Positions 36,734 to 45,266 of a stretch of 64,000 nt of DNA are shown one piece after another. Each line of letters starts with the position of its first letter. Position 1 is the first letter of the stretch. The translations under genes and the position numbers were made by a program. Source of the stretch: Pseudomonas cichorii (GTDB lineage Bacteria; Pseudomonadota; Gammaproteobacteria; Pseudomonadales; Pseudomonadaceae); NCBI RefSeq assembly GCF_003700275.1, contig NZ_RBRE01000035.1, forward strand, positions 236,636 through 300,635, given 5' to 3'. A model generated the notes under the pieces. The model saw only the letters and a program-made list of their open reading frames with translations, was not told where the DNA came from and did no database searches.

Positions 36734-39513
36734 GCAATGCACTCAAGCCATTGCGGGCGACTCAACGCCTGCAGTTTCACAAGGACTTCACCCTCGACGA
36801 CGCAATACCCCTGGTGCCCTACTTCGCCAGACTGGGCATCAGTCATATTTATGCATCCCCGCTGCTCAAGGCGCGTGCCGACTCAATGCACGGCTACGAT
36901 GTGGTCGACCCGACCATCATCAACCCGCAACTGGGCGGCGAACCGGCGCTGCGTCGTCTGGTCGAAACCTTGCGCGCCCATGGCATGGGCCTGATCCTCG
37001 ATATCGTGTCCAACCACATGGCCGTCGGCGGCGCGGACAATCCCTGGTGGCTCGACCTGCTGGAGTGGGGACGCGGCAGTCCTTACGCCAGCTTCTTCGA
37101 TATCCAGTGGGACTCGCCCGACCCGTTGCTCGAAGGCCAGTTGCTGCTGCCGTTCCTGAGCAGTGACTATGGCTCGGTGCTGCAGGCCGGGGAAATTCCG
37201 TTGCGTTTCGATGCGCAGCACGGCTCGTTTCATATCGAACACTACCAGCATCATTTTCCGGTCACGCCCCCCACCTACGGTCCCTTGTTGCATGCCAGCG
37301 GGCATCCGCAACTGACCGAGCTGGGCCAGCGCTTTTCGGCATTGAAACAGTATCCCCAGGCCTATGAACGGGCGCGTCAGGCTCGGGCGGAACTGGCGGA
37401 ACTGGCCAGAGATCCCGAGATACTGCACGCCATCGAACGCGGGCTGGCGCAGTTCGACTCGCGGCAGAGCGAAGGTTTCGAGCGCCTGCATCACCTGCTG
37501 GAGCGCCAGCATTATCGACTGGCAAGCTGGCGCACCGCTGGCGACGACATCAACTGGCGGCGCTTCTTCGACATCAACGAACTGGGCGGCCTGCGCGTCG
37601 AGCGGCCAATGGTTTTCGAGGCCACCCACGGCAAGATTTTCCAGCTGATCGAAGAAGGTCTGGTGGACGGCCTGCGCATCGACCATATCGACGGGCTGGC
37701 CGACCCACGCGGCTATGGACGCAAACTGCATCGCCGGGTCAAGGGACTGCTGAAGCAGCGTCCTGAACATGCGCAACTGGAACACCTGCCGATTTTCGTC
37801 GAGAAGATTCTCGGGCCCGATGAAGCACTGCGCGATGACTGGAGCGTGGACGGTACCACCGGCTACGAGTTCATGAATCAGGTGTCCCTGCTGCAACACG
37901 ACCCCAAGGGCCAGGCACCGCTGAGCGAACTCTGGAGCCGCCTGAGCGAGCGCAGCGCGGATTTCGATCAGGAGGTGCTGATAGCACGTGACCTGGTGCT
38001 GCACGGTACGCTTGCCGGAGACTTCGAGAATGTCGCCCAGGCGCTGCTGCAAGTGGCGCGCAGTGACCTGATGAGTCGCGACCTGACCCTCGGCGCCATT
38101 CGCCGGGCGCTGCTGGCACTGGTGGTGAATTTCCCGATCTACCGTACCTATATCAGCGTCTGCGGACGCTCGGCAGAAGACGATCGTTTCTTCCAGCAAG
38201 CCATGCAGGGCGCACGCAACACCCTCAACGAAGGCGACTGGCCGGTGCTGGATTACCTGCAACGCTGGCTGGGTGGTCAACCTTGGCGCAAACTGCCTCG
38301 CGGCCGCCTGCGCGACCTGCACCGCAAAGCTTGCGTACGCTTTCAGCAACTGACTTCACCGGTTGCGGCTAAGTCCGTGGAAGACACGGCTTTTTATCGC
38401 TCGGCAGTGCTGTTGTCGCGCAATGATGTGGGCTTTCATCCGCAGCATTTCAGTGCTCCGGTGGAAGACTTTCATCAGGCGTGTCTGCAACGCCGGGAAA
38501 AATTCGCCAATAACCTGCTGGCCACCGCCACCCACGATCACAAGCGCGGTGAAGACACCCGAACACGGCTGGCGGTACTCAGTGAATGTGCAGGCTGGTA
38601 TGCCGAACAGGTAGAGCGCTGGCGCCAGTTGGCGGTCCCGCTCAAGGGCGAGGAGCCGACCATCAGTGCCGGCGACGAACTGATGCTCTACCAGGCCTTG
38701 CTGGGCAGTTGGCCGCTGGAGATGGAAAGCGGCCAGGCCTACGAAGATTATTCCCAACGCATGCTGCAGTGGCAGGAAAAAGCCCTTCGCGAGGCCAAAC
38801 TGCAAAGTAGCTGGGGCGCGCCCAATCAGGCCTATGAAGGCGCTTGCCGAGAATTCCTGAAACGTCTGCTGCTGGCTCCCGAAGCCCTGGCGCTACGCCA
38901 GTCGCTGGGCGCCACTGCCAACCGGATTGCCGCAGCAGGAGCCCTGAACAGCCTGACGCAAACCCTGCTGCGCCTGACTGTACCGGGTGTCCCCGATCTG
39001 TATCAGGGCACCGAGTTCTGGGACTTCAGCCTGGTGGATCCTGACAACCGCCGCCCGGTGGACTACATCGCCCGCCAGGACGCCCTGGCCGAGCCTGCCG
39101 AAGTGAGCGAACTGCTGGATCAGTGGCAGGACGGCAGGATCAAGCAAACGCTGATCGCCCGGGCGCTGAATCTGCGCGCCGAGCATTCGAGTCTGTTCAG
39201 TCACGGGGAGTATCTGCCCCTGCAAGTGGCTGGCAGTCACGCCGAGCATGTCGTGGCTTTCGCTCGTATATGGGAGGGCGAGCGCGCCATCGTCGTGGTT
39301 CCACGCACAAGCAGTGAACTATTGGGCACTGCGCAAACTCCATTCATTAATGCTGCCAATTGGGGCGATACACGAATCATTCTGCCGTTCGCTGATTCAC
39401 CACCACACTGGAAGGGCCTCTTTTCTGACGTCGTAGTGACCAATGACAGGGAAATACAGCTCAGTGCAGCGCTCAAGGAATTTTCTGTAAACCTGCTTAT
39501 TCAAACTATGTAA
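36730..39513 (+). CDS. treY: Malto-oligosyltrehalose synthase
   Basis: 927 residues, GH13. It converts the reducing-end alpha-1,4 bond of a maltodextrin to the alpha,alpha-1,1 bond of trehalose. 'ATQRLQFHKDFTLDDAIPLVPYFARLGISHIYASPLLKAR' start, 'LGGEPALRRLVETLRAHGMGLILDIVSNHMAV', 'VDGLRIDHIDGLADP' (nucleophile Asp), 'FVEKILGPDEAL' (Glu) and 'LLATATHDHKRGEDTR'. ATGA overlap with malQ. TreY with TreZ makes trehalose from glycogen. Confidence 0.95.
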   Translation: MSNALKPLRATQRLQFHKDFTLDDAIPLVPYFARLGISHIYASPLLKARADSMHGYDVVDPTIINPQLGGEPALRRLVETLRAHGMGLILDIVSNHMAVGGADNPWWLDLLEWGRGSPYASFFDIQWDSPDPLLEGQLLLPFLSSDYGSVLQAGEIPLRFDAQHGSFHIEHYQHHFPVTPPTYGPLLHASGHPQLTELGQRFSALKQYPQAYERARQARAELAELARDPEILHAIERGLAQFDSRQSEGFERLHHLLERQHYRLASWRTAGDDINWRRFFDINELGGLRVERPMVFEATHGKIFQLIEEGLVDGLRIDHIDGLADPRGYGRKLHRRVKGLLKQRPEHAQLEHLPIFVEKILGPDEALRDDWSVDGTTGYEFMNQVSLLQHDPKGQAPLSELWSRLSERSADFDQEVLIARDLVLHGTLAGDFENVAQALLQVARSDLMSRDLTLGAIRRALLALVVNFPIYRTYISVCGRSAEDDRFFQQAMQGARNTLNEGDWPVLDYLQRWLGGQPWRKLPRGRLRDLHRKACVRFQQLTSPVAAKSVEDTAFYRSAVLLSRNDVGFHPQHFSAPVEDFHQACLQRREKFANNLLATATHDHKRGEDTRTRLAVLSECAGWYAEQVERWRQLAVPLKGEEPTISAGDELMLYQALLGSWPLEMESGQAYEDYSQRMLQWQEKALREAKLQSSWGAPNQAYEGACREFLKRLLLAPEALALRQSLGATANRIAAAGALNSLTQTLLRLTVPGVPDLYQGTEFWDFSLVDPDNRRPVDYIARQDALAEPAEVSELLDQWQDGRIKQTLIARALNLRAEHSSLFSHGEYLPLQVAGSHAEHVVAFARIWEGERAIVVVPRTSSELLGTAQTPFINAANWGDTRIILPFADSPPHWKGLFSDVVVTNDREIQLSAALKEFSVNLLIQTM

Positions 39514-39530
39514 TACCTGGGAGTGTCGAG

Positions 39531-39893
39531 ATGAGTGCCGACGAAAAAAGAATTCGCGAATTTGCCTATCAAATCTGGGAATCGGAAGGGAAGCCCGCCG
39601 GGCAGGAACAACGTCATTGGGAAATGGCCCGCAAACTGGCGGAAGCCGAGGCACTGGCCCCGGACAAAACCAGCGCCAGCAAGGCCAACAAGCCCAAACT
39701 GCCGAAGGTCGATGGAGCTGCGCCAAAAACAGCGCCCTCCAAACCAGCGGCAAAAGCTGCACCCGTAGCCAAACCGGCAGCAGCCCCAAAACCCAAGCCG
39801 GCAGCAAAACCAAAGTCACCTTCTACCCCTACCCAGGCAGAACAACCGCCCAAGCCTGCGGCAAAAAAACCACGCAAGCCACCTACCGCCTGA
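39531..39893 (+). CDS. DUF2934 protein with Ala/Lys/Pro-rich tail
   Basis: 120 residues. The first 45 ('RIREFAYQIWESEGKPAGQEQRHWEMARKLAEAE') are the DUF2934 helical motif. Residues 50-120 are a low-complexity A/K/P tail, probably disordered and basic. Function unknown; in P. aeruginosa a protein of this type sits at the same place between treY and glgX. GGGAG lies 8 nt before the ATG. The position suggests a role in alpha-glucan or trehalose metabolism, perhaps in stress. Confidence 0.85.
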   Translation: MSADEKRIREFAYQIWESEGKPAGQEQRHWEMARKLAEAEALAPDKTSASKANKPKLPKVDGAAPKTAPSKPAAKAAPVAKPAAAPKPKPAAKPKSPSTPTQAEQPPKPAAKKPRKPPTA

Positions 39894-40047
39894 AACCCGG
39901 GCCGGTTACCTGCCCACTGTCGCAGATGTCACGCTCGATCAGGACGTGACCTGCGGCAACCCGGCATCTTTATTCAGCAATGTTGAAGCCGTCCAGGTTT
40001 CGATAGCGGTTCTGGCTGTCCGTAAAGTCATCGCGTCAGGGAAAATC

Positions 40048-42225
40048 ATGAACACAAAGTCCAAAACCGTAAAACACGACACCGCAACCGCTCACGAAAC
40101 GACCGGCACAACTTCACGCATCCGTGAAGGCCTGCCCTTCCCGCTCGGCGCCAACTGGGACGGTCTGGGCGTCAACTTTGCGCTGTTTTCCGCCAATGCG
40201 ACCAAGGTTGAACTGTGTCTGTTCGACCCCAGCGGCGAAGTGGAGCTGGAGCGTATCGAACTGCCGGAATACACCGATGAAATCTTCCACGGTTATCTTC
40301 CTGACGCACATCCGGGGCTGATCTACGGCTATCGGGTCTATGGGCCTTACGACCCGCAGAATGGCCATCGTTTCAACCATAACAAACTGCTGATTGACCC
40401 CTATGCCAAACAGCTGGTTGGCCAGTTGAAATGGTCCGAAGCCCTGTTCGGCTACACCATCGGTCATCCTGACGGCGACCTGAGCTTCGATGAACGCGAC
40501 AGCGCACCGTTCGTGCCCAAGAGCAAGGTCATCGATCCAGCCTACACCTGGGGCCGCGACCAGCGGGTCGGCACGCCCTGGGACAAGACCATCCTTTATG
40601 AAACCCATGTCCGCGGCTTTACCATGCGCCACCCAGCCGTGCCGGATGAGCTGCGCGGTACCTTTTCCGGGCTGATGGTCGAGGAAGTGATCGACCACAT
40701 CCGCAAACTGGGCGTCACAGCGGTCGAACTGCTGCCGGTACATGCCTTCGTCAACGACCAGCATCTGCTGCAGAAAGGCATGACCAACTACTGGGGCTAC
40801 AACAGCATTGCGTTCTTCGCCCCGGACCCGCGCTACCTGGCTCACGGCAAAATTGCCGAGTTCAAGGAAATGATTGCGCACATGCACCATGCCGGGCTGG
40901 AGGTAATTCTCGATGTGGTCTACAACCACACCGCCGAAGGCAACGAGCTGGGTCCGACCCTGTCCATGCGCGGCATCGACAACGCCTCGTATTATCGGCT
41001 GATGCCGGACGACAAGCGTTTCTATATCAATGATTCGGGCACCGGCAACACCCTGGATCTGAGTCACCCCTGCGTATTGCAGATGGTCACCGATTCGCTG
41101 CGTTACTGGGCCTCGGAGATGCATGTCGACGGCTTCCGCTTCGACCTTGCGACCATTCTGGGCCGCTATCACGACGGCTTCGATGAGCGGCACAGCTTCC
41201 TGGTCGCCTGCCGCCAGGACCCGGTCCTGCGCCAGGTGAAACTCATCGCCGAACCCTGGGACTGTGGCCCCGGTGGTTATCAGGTCGGCGGCTTTCCGCC
41301 CGGCTGGATGGAATGGAACGACAAGTTCCGCGACACCGTACGTGCATTCTGGAAAGGCGATGACAGCCAGCTTGCCGACTTTGCCGGGCGCATGACCGCC
41401 TCGGGCAATATGTTCAACCAGCGCGGACGTCGCCCGCAGGCCTCGGTGAACTTCATCACCGCCCATGACGGCTTCACTCTGCATGACCTGGTGTCCTACA
41501 ACGACAAGCACAACGAGGCCAACGACGAGAACAATCAGGACGGCAGCAACAACAATCTGTCCTGGAACCACGGCGTTGAAGGCCCGACCGACAACCCGGA
41601 AATCAATCAGCTGCGTCTGCGCCAGATGCGCAACTTCTTCGCCACGCTGCTGCTGGCCCAGGGCACGCCGATGATGGTGGCCGGCGACGAGTTCGCCCGC
41701 ACCCAGCACGGCAATAACAATGCCTATTGCCAGGACAGCGAGATCGGCTGGGTCAACTGGGATCTGGATTCCGACGGCAAGGCCCTGCTCAAGTTCGTCA
41801 AGCGGGTGATCAAGCTGCGCCAAAGTTATCCGATCCTGCGTCGTAGCCGCTTTCTGGTCGGCGATTACAACGAGGAAATCGGCGTCAAGGATGTCACTTG
41901 GCTGGCACCGGACGGCAACGAGATGGGTGTCGAACAATGGCACGACAGCAATGCCCGTTGCCTGGGCATGCTGATGGATGGCCGCGCACAGGAAACCGGC
42001 ATTCGTCGCCCCGGCGCCGACGCCACCTTGCTGCTGGTGGTCAATGCCCACCATGAAGGAGTCGATTTCACCTTCCCGCAAGTACCGGAAGGCACACACT
42101 TCACCTGTCTGATCGACACCAACCAGGAAGACCTGCGCAGCAAGGAGCAATTCGACTTCGGCTCCAGCTACACAGTGACGCCACGCTCGTTGCTGCTGTT
42201 CGAGCTACAGCGCGAAGACTCGTGA
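40048..42225 (+). CDS. glgX: Glycogen debranching enzyme (isoamylase type)
   Basis: 725 residues, GH13_11, hydrolysing alpha-1,6 branches. N-terminal CBM48 domain ('GLPFPLGANWDGLGVNFALFSANATKVELCLFD'), 'LDVVYNHTAEGNELG', nucleophile Asp in 'DGFRFDLATILGRY', acid Glu in 'LIAEPWDCGPGGYQVGGFP' and third Asp in 'TAHDGFTLHDLVSYN'. The ATG at 40048 has AGGG upstream; the longer open frame begins in non-homologous sequence. It supplies linear maltodextrins to MalQ and TreY. Confidence 0.96.
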   Translation: MNTKSKTVKHDTATAHETTGTTSRIREGLPFPLGANWDGLGVNFALFSANATKVELCLFDPSGEVELERIELPEYTDEIFHGYLPDAHPGLIYGYRVYGPYDPQNGHRFNHNKLLIDPYAKQLVGQLKWSEALFGYTIGHPDGDLSFDERDSAPFVPKSKVIDPAYTWGRDQRVGTPWDKTILYETHVRGFTMRHPAVPDELRGTFSGLMVEEVIDHIRKLGVTAVELLPVHAFVNDQHLLQKGMTNYWGYNSIAFFAPDPRYLAHGKIAEFKEMIAHMHHAGLEVILDVVYNHTAEGNELGPTLSMRGIDNASYYRLMPDDKRFYINDSGTGNTLDLSHPCVLQMVTDSLRYWASEMHVDGFRFDLATILGRYHDGFDERHSFLVACRQDPVLRQVKLIAEPWDCGPGGYQVGGFPPGWMEWNDKFRDTVRAFWKGDDSQLADFAGRMTASGNMFNQRGRRPQASVNFITAHDGFTLHDLVSYNDKHNEANDENNQDGSNNNLSWNHGVEGPTDNPEINQLRLRQMRNFFATLLLAQGTPMMVAGDEFARTQHGNNNAYCQDSEIGWVNWDLDSDGKALLKFVKRVIKLRQSYPILRRSRFLVGDYNEEIGVKDVTWLAPDGNEMGVEQWHDSNARCLGMLMDGRAQETGIRRPGADATLLLVVNAHHEGVDFTFPQVPEGTHFTCLIDTNQEDLRSKEQFDFGSSYTVTPRSLLLFELQREDS

Positions 42226-43244
42226 TGACTCAGGCCCTCAAGGAGTTTCTCGACTGGCGCAGGCACGGCTATGCCGATACCCAGGCGCTGGGCGAGTGCC
42301 TGCGGGCACTGGTCGATGAAAGCCTCGACCGCCTTCCGCTGCCGGCCAGCGGCAGGACTCTGGAACGCTGGCAGGCCCTGGCCTGCGTAGCGGCCCATGA
42401 TCTGGGGCTGTGCAAACTCTACGAGGGTCATACCGATGCCCTGGCGATCATGCAGGAACTGGCGGCCGAACCTCCCGCTCCCGGTACAACCTGGGGCATG
42501 TGGGCCGCCGAACCACCCAACGCCAGGGTAAATATCAGCGGCCAGGCAGATTCGCTGCGCCTGAATGGCCGCAAGGCATGGTGTTCTGGAGCAGCTGTCT
42601 TGAGCCATGCACTGATCACCGCCTGGGATGAAGAAAACCGCCAGCAATTGGTGGCTGTGGCCCTCGACCAGCCCGGCATCCATGTAATAACCAATGGATG
42701 GCGGGCCGTCGGCATGGGCGCGACCGGCAGTATCGAGGTGCAGTTCGATCAGGCCTCGGCAACACTGGTCGGCCCACCTGGAGGGTATCTGTCCCGCGCA
42801 GGCTTCTGGCATGGCGGCATCGGTATTGCAGTGTGCTGGTACGGCGCATCCCGCGCACTGGCACAGCGGCTTGTGCAACATGCAGGTAAGGGTGAAGAGC
42901 CGCATGCCCTTGCGCATCTGGGCGCGGTGGACGTTGCCTTGTATGGCAGCGGCCAGATCCTGCAGAACGCCGCCAGCCGCCTGGATCAGGCACCGCACGA
43001 CGATGCCGAGCAATTGGCACGGCGCTGTCGGGCACATGTCGAACAGACCGCCGAACAGGTCATCAGCCACGTGGGCCGGGCAATGGGCGCCACGCCTTAC
43101 TGCAAGGACGCACATTTTGCCCGCCTGATTACCGATCTACCGGTGTTTCTGCGCCAGAGCCATGCCGAGAAAGACCTCGCAGTTCTTGGAAAACTGATCG
43201 GCCAGACATCGACCTCCCCATTGGACACAGTCTGGCAGCCATGA
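42225..43244 (+). CDS. Acyl-CoA dehydrogenase-like flavoprotein of unknown function
   Basis: 339 residues. The fold is that of acyl-CoA dehydrogenases: a middle beta-domain ('WGMWAAEPPNARVNISGQADSLRLNGRKAWCSGAA') and a C-terminal helical domain ending 'MGATPYCKDAHFARLITDLPVFLRQSHAEKDLAVLG'. It is shorter than the usual 380 or so residues. The usual catalytic 'YEG' or 'GTxEV' segment is not visible, so it may act as an oxidase, monooxygenase or non-CoA enzyme. The ATG at 42225 overlaps the glgX stop (TGATG); a GTG at 42222 is an alternative. First of four overlapping genes (ACAD, PIG-L, methyltransferase, GT2). Confidence 0.8.
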   Translation: MTQALKEFLDWRRHGYADTQALGECLRALVDESLDRLPLPASGRTLERWQALACVAAHDLGLCKLYEGHTDALAIMQELAAEPPAPGTTWGMWAAEPPNARVNISGQADSLRLNGRKAWCSGAAVLSHALITAWDEENRQQLVAVALDQPGIHVITNGWRAVGMGATGSIEVQFDQASATLVGPPGGYLSRAGFWHGGIGIAVCWYGASRALAQRLVQHAGKGEEPHALAHLGAVDVALYGSGQILQNAASRLDQAPHDDAEQLARRCRAHVEQTAEQVISHVGRAMGATPYCKDAHFARLITDLPVFLRQSHAEKDLAVLGKLIGQTSTSPLDTVWQP

Positions 43245-43999
43245 AAAAGAAACTGATTGCAGGCCGTGGCACCAGCCTCAAGGCCTGGAACGCTTCACAG
43301 AAACTCGGTGCAGTGCCGGTCATCAGCGCTGACTTGCTGGTACCGCCGCACTCACGGGCAGTGATCGTCGCCCCGCATCCGGACGATGAAGTGCTGGGTT
43401 GCGGTGGACTGATGTGCCAACTGGCGCAACTGGAAAGAAACATCAAGTTGCTGTCGATCACCGATGGCAGTGCCAGTCATCCCGGCTCGCAACTCTGGCC
43501 CAGTGAACGCCTGAGTGTGATCAGGCCGCAGGAAAGCGCCGAAGCCTTGCGCCGTCTCGACCTGCCCTTGCATCGCTTGCAGTGGATTCGCGGTGGTTTT
43601 CATGATGGCGAAGTCGCGACTGAAGAAGAGCGACTGGTGAAGTTCATCGAGCGCTACCTGTTGCCTACCGACGTGGTGTTCAGCACCTGGGCCGAGGATG
43701 GACATGGCGATCACGAAGCGGTCGGCCGGGCCTGTGCAAGGGCGTGTGCCACGACCGGTGCCAGGCTTAACGAGGTGCCGATCTGGGCCTGGCACTGGGC
43801 CGACCCCGAAGATGAACGCCTGCCCTGGGAACGGGCGCGCAAGGTCTTGCTCGATCCCATGACCATTGCCCGCAAGCGTCATGCGGCGCATGCCTTTGCC
43901 AGCCAGTTGCAGGGTGATCCGGGAATCGGCCTGGCGCCGATCCTGCCCTCCGGGGTGCTGGAACGATTGTTACAACCCTTTGAGGTAGTCTTTATATGA
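43241..43999 (+). CDS. PIG-L family deacetylase
   Basis: 252 residues. The zinc site is visible as H46-P-D48-D49-E50 in 'VAPHPDDEVLGCGG' and H155/H158 in 'EDGHGDHEAVG'. The family removes N-acetyl groups from GlcNAc-type sugars (GlcNAc-PI, mycothiol/bacillithiol precursors, teicoplanin-type antibiotics, chitobiose). It starts at an ATGA overlap with the preceding gene and ends at an ATGA overlap with the methyltransferase gene. The substrate is unknown; the cassette suggests an amino-sugar glycoconjugate or small molecule. Confidence 0.88.
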   Translation: MKKKLIAGRGTSLKAWNASQKLGAVPVISADLLVPPHSRAVIVAPHPDDEVLGCGGLMCQLAQLERNIKLLSITDGSASHPGSQLWPSERLSVIRPQESAEALRRLDLPLHRLQWIRGGFHDGEVATEEERLVKFIERYLLPTDVVFSTWAEDGHGDHEAVGRACARACATTGARLNEVPIWAWHWADPEDERLPWERARKVLLDPMTIARKRHAAHAFASQLQGDPGIGLAPILPSGVLERLLQPFEVVFI

Positions 44000-44595
44000 G
44001 TGTCACGGAGCAGTATTTCGATGAGATTTTCCGCGACAACAACGATCCATGGGCTTTCAGACAACGCTGGTACGAGCGACGCAAGCGCGCCCTGACCCTG
44101 GCCACCCTGACCCGCGAGCGCTACAGCACGATTTTCGAGCCCGGTTGCGCCAATGCTGAACTGAGCGCCGAACTGGCGGCCCGCTGTGATCGCCTGGAAT
44201 GCTGCGATACCTCCAGCCGTGCCGTAGAACTGGCCCGCCAGCGGCTGGCCGGCTTCGATCACGCCCATGTGCAGCAGGCGCGCCTGCCACAACAATGGCC
44301 TGAGGGCCGCTTTGAGCTGATCGTGCTCAGTGAGCTGGGCTATTACCTCGATCGCGAAGACCTGCACCGCCTGATCGATTGCGCGCTCGCCTCACTCACT
44401 TCGGATGGTCAATTACTGGCCTGTCATTGGCGCCCCGCTATCGAGGGCTGCCCTCTGAATGCCGATCAGGTACACCGAATTCTGGCCGAACGTCTACAGA
44501 TGCACCGGCTGTCCAGTCATCACGAAGATGACTTTCTGATGGATCTCTGGAGCCACGACCAGACCTCCGTCGCCACTCAGGGAAAACTCAGGTGA
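43996..44595 (+). CDS. NodS-like SAM-dependent methyltransferase
   Basis: 199 residues, class I methyltransferase with motif I 'IFEPGCANAELSAELAARC' and post-I 'CCDTSSRAVELARQRLAG'. The N-terminal 'YFDEIFRDNNDPWAFRQRWYERRKRALTLATL' matches the NodS type, whose founding member N-methylates the deacetylated glucosamine of Nod factors. Next to a deacetylase this suggests N-methylation of a freed amine. ATGA overlap with the PIG-L gene. Confidence 0.85.
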   Translation: MSVTEQYFDEIFRDNNDPWAFRQRWYERRKRALTLATLTRERYSTIFEPGCANAELSAELAARCDRLECCDTSSRAVELARQRLAGFDHAHVQQARLPQQWPEGRFELIVLSELGYYLDREDLHRLIDCALASLTSDGQLLACHWRPAIEGCPLNADQVHRILAERLQMHRLSSHHEDDFLMDLWSHDQTSVATQGKLR

Positions 44596-45266
44596 TTGGT
44601 ATTCTGATTCCGGTACACAACGAAGAAAAACTGCTCGGAGCCTGTCTTGAAAGCCTGCTTCAGGCCAGCCGGCATCCCGGCCTGAATGGCGAACCCGTGA
44701 CGATCCTGGTGGTTCTGGACAGTTGCACCGACCACTCGGCCGACATCGCTCTGCAACATGGCGTCATCACCCTTGATCTGAGTGCACGCAATGTCGGGCA
44801 GGCGCGGGCAGCAGGCGCACACTACCTGCTCAGCCATGGCGCCCGCTGGCTGGCCAGCACAGATGGCGACAGCAATGTGGCGGCAGACTGGCTGGTAGAG
44901 CAACTGGCGCTGAATGCCGATGCCGTCTGCGGCACCATCACTATCCCAAGACAAGGCAATGGTCTGTCAGCCAAAGTACAGAAGCTGTTTGAACAGCACT
45001 ACCAGCATCGTGAAGGCCATCGGCACATTCATGGCGCCAATCTGGGCATCAGTGCTTCAGCTTATGTGCGGGCCGGAGGCTTTCCGTTCCTGACCTGCCA
45101 TGAAGATGTGCAACTGGTCAGGGAACTGGAGCGCAGCGGCGCACGGATTGCCTGGAGCTGCAAACCGCAGGTCACCACCAGTTCCCGGCTCGATCCCCGG
45201 GCCAGCGGAGGCTTCGGCGATTATCTGCGCTCACTGTCAGAAGGCAGCGCCGAATCCGGCCATTGA
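44592..45266 (+). CDS. Family 2 glycosyltransferase
   Basis: 224 residues, GT-A fold, soluble (no membrane helix). 'GILIPVHNEEKLLGACLESLL' for the nucleotide, 'ARWLASTDGDSNVAADWL' for the metal-binding DxD, and 'GGFPFLTCHEDVQLVRELERSGARI' for the catalytic base region. Starts with GTG (GTGA overlap with the methyltransferase stop). Its 3' end overlaps the convergent hydrolase gene by 46 bp. It ends the four-gene cassette. Confidence 0.87.
   Translation: MIGILIPVHNEEKLLGACLESLLQASRHPGLNGEPVTILVVLDSCTDHSADIALQHGVITLDLSARNVGQARAAGAHYLLSHGARWLASTDGDSNVAADWLVEQLALNADAVCGTITIPRQGNGLSAKVQKLFEQHYQHREGHRHIHGANLGISASAYVRAGGFPFLTCHEDVQLVRELERSGARIAWSCKPQVTTSSRLDPRASGGFGDYLRSLSEGSAESGH

Noticed and set aside
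36883..38349. 488-codon frame antisense to treY
   Set aside because: Shadow ORF of a GC-rich gene.
40114..42150. 678-codon frame antisense to glgX
   Set aside because: Mirror of the glgX codon pattern; no start signal.
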